Source: DATFES01 sp035457725 (GTDB lineage: Bacteria; Pseudomonadota; Alphaproteobacteria; CACIAM-22H2). From it: 9,303 nt of DNA. The stretch lies in contig DATIBC010000100.1 of the NCBI GenBank assembly GCA_035457725.1, forward strand, positions 1 through 9,303, in the 5' to 3' direction. A program made the translations under genes and the position numbers. Below, piece after piece: positions 1 to 4,659 of this stretch; position 1 is the stretch's first letter, and the number at the start of each line of letters is the position of its first letter. The notes under the pieces were generated by a model, which saw nothing but the letters and a program-made list of their open reading frames with translations, was not told the DNA's origin and did no database searches.

Positions 1-298
1 CGAGCGCCGCGATCAACGCACCGGCGACCGACAGCATGATCCATTCGATGCGCGACAGGCGTTGCAACAGCGCGGCGTAACGTTCGGCGCAGATCGCCTG
101 TCGTGTCCAGTCGTCATCGATCTCCTCGGGTCGCAGCACGATGATCCCCTGTCGATGCCATGCCGCCGCACGCATGTCGCGCAGGTCGCCCTCGCCGGCC
201 GTACTCTTGGCGGCGCGTCGGCCGAGAGGCGAAGCTAGCGCGCCCGATCTCCTTGCCGCGGGATCCGACTCTCGAGCCGAAGGAATACAATCGCCCAT
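1..298 (-). CDS. Partial small putative membrane protein, divergent from the S24 repressor
   Basis: An open frame on the minus strand starts at ATG 298 and is still open at the window edge, giving 99 visible codons. The start is supported by an AGGAG Shine-Dalgarno (complement of 307-311) eight bases upstream. It is also supported by a good promoter at 332-360. The first ~40 residues are polar and low in information. From an internal Met at 175 the sequence looks conserved: AAAWHRQGIIVLRPEEIDDD, then a helical stretch (TRQAICAERYAALLQRL), then the start of a hydrophobic segment (WIMLSVAGALIAAL), probably a membrane helix. The Trp-His-Arg-Gln-Gly-Ile and Leu-Arg-Pro residues resemble small proteins encoded beside phage-type repressors in alphaproteobacteria, but I cannot name a family. 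The start at 175 is a possible alternative, with a weaker ribosome site. Function unknown; it is probably controlled by the adjacent repressor. Confidence 0.55.
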   Translation of the reverse strand, partial: MGDCIPSARESDPAARRSGALASPLGRRAAKSTAGEGDLRDMRAAAWHRQGIIVLRPEEIDDDWTRQAICAERYAALLQRLSRIEWIMLSVAGALIAAL

Positions 299-331
299 GG
301 TCGCAACTCCTGGTCGTTTTGTGAATTTACG

Positions 332-360
332 TTTGTATGATTTCGTCGTTGGCTCGTCAA
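332..360 (-). promoter_or_regulatory. Predicted sigma70-type promoter for the leftward gene
   Basis: Read on the minus strand, a -35 box TTGACG (complement of 355-360, 5/6 to consensus) is followed by a 17-bp spacer and a -10 box TACAAA (complement of 332-337, 4/6). This places transcription start about 25-30 bases before ATG 298. It is back to back with the rightward promoter. Confidence 0.5.
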
Positions 361-363
361 CGA
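346..363. promoter_or_regulatory. Operator-like dyad covering both divergent -35 boxes
   Basis: A perfect inverted repeat TCGTTG (346-351), six-base spacer, CAACGA (358-363). It covers the predicted -35 boxes of the rightward promoter (349-354) and the leftward promoter (355-360). Its position between a repressor gene and a divergent gene fits an operator that lets the repressor shut its own promoter and the opposite one. That the S24 protein binds here is inference. Confidence 0.5.
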
Positions 364-377
364 TATTTTCGTATAGA
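349..377 (+). promoter_or_regulatory. Predicted sigma70-type promoter for the S24 repressor
   Basis: TTGGCT (349-354, 4/6 to consensus), a 17-bp spacer, and TATAGA (372-377, 4/6). The start point would be near 384, giving a leader of about 25 bases before ATG 409. A second motif, ATTTTCGTATAGAAAT (365-380), spans the -10 box; a close relative recurs at 1182-1197. Confidence 0.45.
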
Positions 378-408
378 AATGCGCGCCTCTGTCGTACACA
401 CTTTATGC

Positions 409-1107
409 ATGGCGAATCAGTCCTCGGTGGCGGTGCAGTTGAAGCGACTGCGCGAGCGGGCAAATCTTTCGGTGCGCGAGGTGGCGGCGGCGATCGAGAA
501 GCCGGCTTCGACCTATGCCTCGTACGAGGACAAGTACAAGAAATCGTACCTGCCGGTGGACTTGGTGAAGGAACTGATCCCGGTTTTCACCCGCCGCGGG
601 ATCACCGAGGAAGAGCTTTACGCGCTGGCCGGACTCGAGCACGCGCGGCGCGCGCGCGCGCGCGGGCGCCACGGCGGCGGCGATGACGGGCGCATGGCTA
701 CCCTGATGGAGCTCGATCTACGCGCCGGCGCCGGCCAAGTATCGATGATCGACAGCGAGCGAATAGCCGCGGAATGGCACATTCCAGCCGATTTGTTCCG
801 GGCCCAGACCTCCGCGCCGCTGTCGGCGCTGCGGATCATCACCATCTATGGCGACAGTATGGAGCCCGCGTTGGCGGCCGGCACCCGGGTCGTTGTCGAC
901 ACGACCGACCGCACCCCGTCCCCACCCGGCGTTTTCGTCGTCTACGACGGGCTTGGCCTGGTCGTAAAGCGCCTCGAGCACATCGCGCGCTCGGATCCGG
1001 CGCGCGTGCGCCTGACGTCGGACAATCCAAAATATCAACCCTACGAGTTGACGATCGACGAGGCGCAGATTCAAGGCCGCGTGATCGGCCGCTGGCGCTG
1101 GATGTAG
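409..1107 (+). CDS. HTH (XRE-type) / S24 peptidase family transcriptional repressor
   Basis: This 232-aa protein has the two-domain layout of LexA/lambda-CI repressors. Residues ~7-45 form an XRE-type helix-turn-helix (LKRLRERANLSVREVAAAI followed by a YASYED recognition segment). Residues ~75-100 are an Arg/Gly-rich linker. Residues ~100-230 are an S24 peptidase domain. The catalytic serine is Ser150 in GDSMEP and the general-base lysine is Lys187 in VVKRLE. The 37-residue spacing is that of E. coli LexA (Ser119/Lys156). Two Ala-Gly pairs (106-107 and 108-109) lie where self-cleavage would be expected. It should therefore bind DNA as a dimer and may be inactivated by RecA-stimulated autocleavage after DNA damage; this is known for the family, not shown here. 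ATG 409 is chosen because it follows a predicted promoter and gives a normal N-terminus; in-frame starts at 337 and 379 lie within or before that promoter. It is not LexA itself, since the HTH is of the phage type. Confidence 0.85.
   Translation: MANQSSVAVQLKRLRERANLSVREVAAAIEKPASTYASYEDKYKKSYLPVDLVKELIPVFTRRGITEEELYALAGLEHARRARARGRHGGGDDGRMATLMELDLRAGAGQVSMIDSERIAAEWHIPADLFRAQTSAPLSALRIITIYGDSMEPALAAGTRVVVDTTDRTPSPPGVFVVYDGLGLVVKRLEHIARSDPARVRLTSDNPKYQPYELTIDEAQIQGRVIGRWRWM
648..664. repeat. Alternating GC tract inside the repressor linker
   Basis: Seventeen bases of strict G/C alternation encode part of the Arg/Ala-rich linker between the DNA-binding and peptidase domains. Such tracts are prone to slippage and Z-DNA formation. 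Here the tract lies in a region where amino acid sequence probably matters little. Confidence 0.7.
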
Positions 1108-1111
1108 CCGC

Positions 1112-1152
1112 GGCGGGCGACGCATCGAGTCGCCGCCCGCTCGCGAATTTTT
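1112..1152 (+). terminator. Possible intrinsic terminator after the repressor
   Basis: Five bases after the stop codon, 1112-1121 pairs with 1129-1137: nine pairs with one bulged G at 1115 and a seven-base loop. A run of five T (1148-1152) follows after about ten bases. The gap between stem and T-run is longer than in a textbook terminator, so this is moderate evidence only. Confidence 0.35.
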
Positions 1153-1169
1153 CGTTAACTTCTTCCCGT

Positions 1170-1197
1170 TCGTTTAACGATTTTATCGTACAGAAAT
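1170..1197. promoter_or_regulatory. Second copy of the repressor operator-like motif
   Basis: TCGTTTAACGAT (1170-1181) then TCGTACAGAAAT (1186-1197) matches the arrangement TCGTCAACGAT...TTCGTATAGAAAT at 354-380 upstream of the repressor, with nearly the same total length (28 versus 27 bp). It also contains a perfect 5-1-5 palindrome TCGTT-T-AACGA (1170-1180). Another TCGTTAAC lies at 1152-1159. It sits between convergent gene ends, with no gene start beside it. It could be a secondary repressor site or a relic of duplication. Confidence 0.4.
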
Positions 1198-1213
1198 CTG
1201 ATCTTACAATTTT

Positions 1214-1232
1214 CCAGCGAACTAGCCGCTGG
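1214..1232. other. Hairpin between convergent genes
   Basis: Inverted repeat CCAGCG (1214-1219) and CGCTGG (1227-1232) with a seven-base loop, just past the 3' end of the glutathione S-transferase gene. On the minus strand it is followed by AAAATTG rather than T residues, so it is not a clear intrinsic terminator, though it could stabilise the mRNA end. Confidence 0.3.
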
Positions 1233-1241
1233 TAGCCGCGC

Positions 1242-1883
1242 TCATCCCAGCTTCGGCGCCGTCTTCGTCATGCTGGCCCGCTGGCTCAGCGACTTCCACC
1301 AACGCGCCAATTTCGGCGACTTGGCGAGCGCTTTCTCGCCCTCCGGCGTGGCCGAGAAGTATGCCATCACCGGGGCGAGATGAAGGTCAGCCAACGATAG
1401 CGACGATCCGACCAGATAATCGCCCCCGCCAGCCAACGCCTCGAGCGCCGACACGCTTTTATCGACCATCGGCATCGCATCGGCGATCGCCTTCTCGTCG
1501 GGCGCGCCGCCCATGAGCGGCGCGATGAGGCGCTGCATCACGACTTTGCCGACGAACGACGGGTAGGCGTACGAATCGACGATGCTGATGACTTGATCCA
1601 TGCGCGCACGCGCTTTGGCCTCGGACGGCTGCAGCTTGGGGCCGGGGAAGACCTCGTCGACGTAGCGCTCGATGGCACGGGTCTCGTAAAGGGCGAAGCC
1701 GTCATGCTCGAATGCCGGGACCTTGGCGAACGGCTGACGCGCCAGATAATCCGGCGCCTGCGTCTCGCCTTTCAGCATGTCGACTTCGACAAGCTTGTAT
1801 GCGACGCCCTTTTCTTCGAGGGCCAGTCGAGCCGTGCGCGCGTAAGTGCTGTAGGCCGGGCCGTATAGGACGGGTGTCGCCAT
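1242..1883 (-). CDS. Glutathione S-transferase family protein
   Basis: A 213-aa protein, the usual length for a cytosolic glutathione S-transferase. These enzymes conjugate glutathione to electrophiles or act in glutathione-dependent reduction and isomerisation. The N-terminal thioredoxin-like domain (~1-80) begins VLYGPAYSTYARTARLALEE, and the Ser12/Thr13 area is where the catalytic Ser, Tyr or Cys of the family lies. KVPAF gives Val55 and the invariant cis-Pro56. ETRAI (67-71) holds the Glu-Ser/Thr pair that binds the gamma-glutamyl group. The C-terminal helical domain (~95-205) contains the family capping motif in SLSLADLHLAPVMAY, with the conserved Asp. ATG 1883 is preceded by a strong AGGAGGA ribosome site (complement of 1888-1894). 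The 81-aa gene lies upstream in the same direction with a 74-base gap, so the two may be co-transcribed. The class (phi/beta-like) and substrate cannot be told from sequence alone. Confidence 0.9.
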   Translation of the reverse strand: MATPVLYGPAYSTYARTARLALEEKGVAYKLVEVDMLKGETQAPDYLARQPFAKVPAFEHDGFALYETRAIERYVDEVFPGPKLQPSEAKARARMDQVISIVDSYAYPSFVGKVVMQRLIAPLMGGAPDEKAIADAMPMVDKSVSALEALAGGGDYLVGSSLSLADLHLAPVMAYFSATPEGEKALAKSPKLARWWKSLSQRASMTKTAPKLG

Positions 1884-1957
1884 GTTTTCCTCCTGTTCAA
1901 TCTCGTGGCGTCGGGTGGCGCGACGCGAACCGGCGCGCCTTTGTCAGTGACGTAACC

Positions 1958-2203
1958 TTAGTTGCGGCGGGCGCGGCGGTATGGATTGTCGAGCCGCGCC
2001 ACGAGGTCGCGCAACACCTCGCGGAATTGCGCTTCATCGCATCCCATGAGCACTGCGTCCTCGAGCGAATCTTGCGCCAGTTGGCGGATTTCTTCGAGAT
2101 TTTCGCCCAGGACCTTGAGCTTTTCGATACAGGCCACGGGTTTGCCGTCCGGCCCCCGCCATACGACCGCCGATTGTGCTCGTACTGCCGATTTAGTCTT
2201 CAT
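1958..2203 (-). CDS. Conserved 81-aa protein of unknown function
   Basis: From ATG 2203 this encodes 81 residues. After a basic N-terminus comes a compact core: a WRGPDGKPVACIEKLKVL segment, then the helical stretches NLEEIRQLAQDSLEDAVLMG and CDEAQFREVLRDLVARLDNP. I recognise the GPDGKPV...CxEKxKVLxENLEE...MGCDEAQ pattern as a small conserved hypothetical protein of proteobacteria (similar ones occur in Burkholderia-type genomes), with no known function. There are no membrane segments or signal peptide. Cys residues occur in ACIEK and MGCDE. An in-frame GTG at 2251 would add 16 basic residues; ATG 2203 is preferred because homology-like sequence begins after it, although neither start has a strong ribosome site. 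It lies 74 bases upstream of the glutathione S-transferase gene, and is divergent from sodC. Confidence 0.7.
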   Translation of the reverse strand: MKTKSAVRAQSAVVWRGPDGKPVACIEKLKVLGENLEEIRQLAQDSLEDAVLMGCDEAQFREVLRDLVARLDNPYRRARRN

Positions 2204-2406
2204 GGCAGGACGGTACAAGCGGCGGCGGGCGCTTTGCAAGCCGGCTCGCACGCGGCTACACGCGCATGTGATCGCCCGAACGCTTCGTCCGCCAATCGGT
2301 GGCGAACGGCCGGAATCCCTGATAGCGTCTCGGTTCCCGCGGCCGCCGGCGATCGCCGGGAGCGCGGCAATCGATCGACCACGTACCGAAACGGGGAGGA
2401 TCCTCC
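2204..2406. other. Divergent intergenic region between the 81-aa gene and sodC
   Basis: About 200 bp of GC-rich DNA must hold the promoters for both genes. I see no convincing sigma70-type boxes, and no binding motif beyond the palindrome at 2395-2406. Open frames that cross it are chance products of base composition. Confidence 0.4.
2395..2406. promoter_or_regulatory. Perfect 12-bp palindrome containing the sodC ribosome-binding site
   Basis: GGAGGATCCTCC directly abuts ATG 2407. Its left half is the GGAGG Shine-Dalgarno, and its right half CCTCC is the complement. The mRNA could fold as GGAG-GATC-CTCC, a four-pair stem with a four-base loop that hides the ribosome site. Confidence 0.5.
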
Positions 2407-2931
2407 ATGAGATTCAGCTCGCTGCTGTGCGGCGTGGCGCTGCTCGGCTTGCCTTCGTTGGCGCTGGCCGCCGACATCACGATCAAGATGCACGCGATCA
2501 ACGACAAAGGCATGGGCGAGTCGATCGGTACCGTGCGCGCAGTCGACAGCAAGGGCGGCCTGATGCTGGTGCCGCGGCTCAAGGGGCTGAGCGCGGGCGA
2601 GCACGGTATCCACGTCCACGAGAACGCGAATTGCGGCCCCAGGGAGCAAAACGGGCGAATGACGCCGGGGTTGGCCGCCGGCGGTCACTGGGATCCGACG
2701 AAAAGCGGCAAGCACTTGGGACCACAGGGCGAGGGCCACAAGGGCGACCTGCCAGCGTTGACCGTCGCGGCCGACGGCACGGCCAAGAAAGCGGTCGTCG
2801 CATCGAAGCTCGCCGTCGCCGACCTCAAGGGAAAGTCGCTGATGATCCATGCCGGCGGCGATAACTACTCCGACCAGCCCGCCCCGCTCGGCGGCGGAGG
2901 CGCTCGCGTCGCCTGCGGCGTGATCCGCTAG
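2407..2931 (+). CDS. sodC: Periplasmic Cu/Zn superoxide dismutase
   Basis: A 174-aa enzyme converting superoxide to hydrogen peroxide and oxygen in the periplasm. Residues 1-22 are a Sec signal peptide (basic start, hydrophobic LLCGVALLGLPSLALA, cleavage around ALA-AD). All metal ligands are visible. Copper is bound by His69 and His71 (GIHVHEN), the bridging His94 (GGHWDP) and His148 (MIHAGGDNY). Zinc is bound by His94, His103, His111 (GHKGDLP) and Asp114. The structural disulfide would join Cys76 (ENANC) and Cys170 (ARVACG), and Arg167 corresponds to the active-site arginine that guides superoxide. The length and the C-terminal QPAPLGGGGARVACGVI signature are typical of bacterial SodC. The gene appears monocistronic, followed by a strong terminator. 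The start is fixed by the signal peptide and the GGAGG ribosome site, which lies in a palindrome. With the nearby glutathione S-transferase it suggests an oxidative-defence neighbourhood, which is inference. Confidence 0.96.
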   Translation: MRFSSLLCGVALLGLPSLALAADITIKMHAINDKGMGESIGTVRAVDSKGGLMLVPRLKGLSAGEHGIHVHENANCGPREQNGRMTPGLAAGGHWDPTKSGKHLGPQGEGHKGDLPALTVAADGTAKKAVVASKLAVADLKGKSLMIHAGGDNYSDQPAPLGGGGARVACGVIR

Positions 2932-2961
2932 CCGGCCCTACTCGGGCCTGCGGTCAATGAC

Positions 2962-2997
2962 GGGCGGCGGATTCAAGGTTCCGCCGCCCAAATTTTT
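2962..2997 (+). terminator. Intrinsic terminator of sodC
   Basis: A perfect 10-bp stem, GGGCGGCGGA (2962-2971) with TCCGCCGCCC (2980-2989), an eight-base loop, then AAA and five T (2993-2997). It lies 31 bases past the sodC stop codon. This is the clearest terminator in the window. Confidence 0.85.
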
Positions 2998-3159
2998 GTC
3001 CCTTGCGTTAACCACACCGACGGCGATCACTTCAGCTTTTCAGTGTCGGATTTCTTGTTTTATCTTTTCCTAACCAACAGTGGTAGTAAATTAACCATCT
3101 AATACTTATCAAATTTGAGAATTATTTACTTCTTATCCCGTAGACTCCTCGCAACTTAC
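2998..3159 (+). promoter_or_regulatory. AT-rich control region of the pilin-like gene, with CtrA half-site
   Basis: This is the most AT-rich stretch in the window. It contains TTAACCAT at 3091-3098, which matches the half-site recognised by the alphaproteobacterial cell-cycle regulator CtrA; a looser TTAACCAC lies at 3008-3015. CtrA is known to drive pilA (Flp-type pilin) in Caulobacter, so a site ahead of a prepilin gene is consistent. A full TTAA-N7-TTAA site is not present, and I find no convincing -35/-10 pair. Confidence 0.45.
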
Positions 3160-3178
3160 CGCGGAGTTCGTCTCCGCG
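3160..3178 (+). other. Leader hairpin upstream of the pilin-like gene
   Basis: A perfect 7-bp stem CGCGGAG (3160-3166) / CTCCGCG (3172-3178) with the loop TTCGT, 45 bases before ATG 3224. It is not followed by T residues, so it is probably a leader mRNA structure (stability or translation) rather than a terminator. Confidence 0.4.
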
Positions 3179-3223
3179 CCGCAGCAGATCGGCCGGGGGC
3201 GAAGGCCGAGAAGCGAGGAGATC

Positions 3224-4477
3224 ATGGGTCGAGTTCGTGAACGCATTGATCGTTTCACCGTTGGCGGGGCGCAGGAATCGGTGCGCCGGATCGCCGCCGA
3301 TGCGTCAGGTGCAACGGCGATCGAATACGGCATCATCGTCGCTTCGCTTTCGCTCGTGCTCGTTACTGGCGGCTATTTCCTCGGTTTCAATCTCGCCGGC
3401 ACCTTCGGCCAAGTGTCGAGCGCCGTGGAATCTGCGCAATCCGGCGGCGCTGGCTCGAGCGGTGGTGGTGGCGGCGGCGGCAGTGGCGGCGGCAGCAGCG
3501 GGCCCGGTGCGACGCAGGTCGCCGATCTCGGCTCCCCGTCGGCGGGTGCCGGTGGCGCTTCGGGCTCGGGCAACGCGGGCGGTGGATCCGCGGCAGGCGG
3601 CGGCACGTCGGCTGGCGCCGGCGCGGGTGGCACGAATGGCGGTAGCTTCGGGGGTGGTAGTGCCTCCGGCGGCGCTGGCTCCGGCGGCTCGGGTACCCCA
3701 GGGGGCGGCGCGGTTGCCAAAGGCGGTGCGTCCGGCGGCGGAGCGGGAGGACCGGGGGCGTCGTCCGGTGGTGGCTCTACTGTCGCGGGAAGCGGGTTTG
3801 GCGGCGGCTCGGGCGGCTTCGGTAGCGGAGTCAGTGGCGGATTTAGCGGCGGCAGCGGAACCAGCGGCGGCAGCGGAACCAGCGGCGGCCAACAGATCGC
3901 GAGCAGAGGTGGCCCAGGAAGTTCCAGCGGATTGGGCGGCGGTTCGAGCGGATTGGGCGGCGGTTCGAGCGGATTTGGCGGCGCCGCAGGGTTCGGCGGA
4001 TTCGGCGGCGGCGCGGGCGGTACCGGCGGCGGCAACGCCGGCACGGGCGGCGGCGCGGGCGGCGGCGGCTCAGCCGGGGCGGGCAACGGCGCCGGTGGTC
4101 ATGCGGCGGGTGGCGGCGCTGCCGGTGGCGCCGGCGGCGAGGCGATGGCCGCAAGCCTGCCTGGCGACGGCGAAGACACGGCGACGGACGTCGGCGCGAC
4201 CCGTGAATATCGCGTGACCAGCGCCGGGCCGTCATACGACGATGCGGCGGCCTTGAGCGCGGCGCATGAAGCAGGCGCGGTCGCTCCCGCGGCCGGCGGA
4301 AGTTCATCGGACAGCGGCGGCTCGTCCTGGCTGTCGGACGCCTACGCGATAATGCTCGCCACGCATGCTTTGCTTCTGCTCCTGATGTTGATGATCGCGA
4401 CGCTCTTTTTCGTTGCTTACATGCGCCGTCGCGAGAACGCCGAGACCATGTCGTTCCGCGATCGCTTCTACCAGTAA
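3224..4477 (+). CDS. Flp-type prepilin with a long Gly-rich domain and C-terminal membrane helix
   Basis: A 417-aa protein of unusual layout. Residues 1-29 are a basic leader ending in Gly29. The following ATAIEYGIIVASLSLVLVTG is a canonical Flp (type IVb) prepilin motif: cleavage after Gly29, Glu at mature +5, Tyr at +6, then a hydrophobic helix. A TadV/CpaA prepilin peptidase should process it. Residues ~73-305 are almost entirely Gly, Ser and Ala, with tandem SGGSGT and SGLGGGS repeats. Residues ~306-370 are more mixed and acidic. Residues ~375-398 are a second membrane helix (IMLATHALLLLLMLMIATLF), followed by the basic tail YMRRREN...DRFYQ. The charge pattern predicts both ends in the cytoplasm and a ~320-residue Gly-rich periplasmic loop. 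Ordinary Flp pilins are ~50-70 aa, so this is not a simple pilus subunit; it may be a pilus-associated, cell-envelope or adhesin-like protein. GAGGAG (3215-3220) precedes the start closely. No tad/cpa assembly genes are in view. Confidence 0.8.
   Translation: MGRVRERIDRFTVGGAQESVRRIAADASGATAIEYGIIVASLSLVLVTGGYFLGFNLAGTFGQVSSAVESAQSGGAGSSGGGGGGGSGGGSSGPGATQVADLGSPSAGAGGASGSGNAGGGSAAGGGTSAGAGAGGTNGGSFGGGSASGGAGSGGSGTPGGGAVAKGGASGGGAGGPGASSGGGSTVAGSGFGGGSGGFGSGVSGGFSGGSGTSGGSGTSGGQQIASRGGPGSSSGLGGGSSGLGGGSSGFGGAAGFGGFGGGAGGTGGGNAGTGGGAGGGGSAGAGNGAGGHAAGGGAAGGAGGEAMAASLPGDGEDTATDVGATREYRVTSAGPSYDDAAALSAAHEAGAVAPAAGGSSSDSGGSSWLSDAYAIMLATHALLLLLMLMIATLFFVAYMRRRENAETMSFRDRFYQ
3845..3889 (+). repeat. 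18-bp tandem repeat in the Gly-rich domain (2.5 copies)
   Basis: The unit AGCGGCGGCAGCGGAACC occurs twice without mismatch (3845-3862, 3863-3880), followed by a nine-base half copy. It encodes Ser-Gly-Gly-Ser-Gly-Thr. Perfect identity at the DNA level suggests recent duplication by slippage, preserving the frame. Confidence 0.85.
3926..3982 (+). repeat. 21-bp tandem repeat in the Gly-rich domain (2.7 copies)
   Basis: A 21-base unit encoding Ser-Gly-Leu-Gly-Gly-Gly-Ser occurs twice identically (3926-3946, 3947-3967), followed by a 15-base partial copy in which Leu becomes Phe (TTG to TTT). This is a second, independent in-frame expansion in the same domain. Confidence 0.85.
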
Positions 4478-4481
4478 ACAT

Positions 4482-4498
4482 CGCGACGCGGGGTCGCG
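4482..4498 (+). other. Hairpin after the pilin-like gene
   Basis: CGCGAC (4482-4487) and GTCGCG (4493-4498) form a 6-bp stem with a five-base loop four bases past the stop codon. No T-run follows, so termination here is uncertain. The remaining bases up to 4659 show no further clear signal. Confidence 0.35.
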
Positions 4499-4659
4499 CG
4501 TCGTTCGGTGATGATCGCCGGCAGAGGCCAGCGAACGGCAAGCGTCGCCGCGGCTTCGCGTATTGACTGGCCGAATTTCGCGCCGGAAACTAAATCCTCG
4601 CTACGTCGGACGACGATCCGCGAATGGCAATTTCCGGATCGAAGGGCGGAACGAGGGCG

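Noticed and set aside
337..408. Extended N-terminus for the S24 repressor (starts at 337 or 379)
   Set aside because: It would place coding sequence over the predicted promoter and operator, and adds a segment unlike the family. ATG 409 gives a normal HTH N-terminus.
1..1240. Prophage or integrated element around the S24 repressor
   Set aside because: No integrase, structural phage gene, tRNA attachment site or clear direct-repeat boundary is visible. Only the repressor and its divergent partner suggest phage origin.
1947..1956. GTGACGTAAC shared with 5729-5738
   Set aside because: A repeated 10-mer is expected many times by chance in 9.3 kb, and the two sites lie in unrelated contexts.
1712..2864. 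Long plus-strand frames crossing the transferase, the 81-aa gene and the start of sodC
   Set aside because: They are Arg/Pro/Ala-rich, cross well-supported genes on both strands, and have no ribosome sites.
3845..3982. CRISPR-like array
   Set aside because: The repeats are contiguous, in frame, lack unique spacers and encode Gly-rich protein.
3373..4086. Long proline-rich open frame antisense to the Gly-rich gene
   Set aside because: It is the complement of GGC/GGT/GGA codons, which read as Pro/Ala codons without stops. The plus-strand frame has the pilin motif, a ribosome site and membrane helices; the antisense frame has none of these.
3237..4217. Overlapping Arg/Ala-rich frame on the plus strand inside the pilin-like gene
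   Set aside because: It is open only because of low-complexity GC-rich repeats. It starts 13 bases into the pilin-like gene with no ribosome site, and its composition is unlike a real protein.
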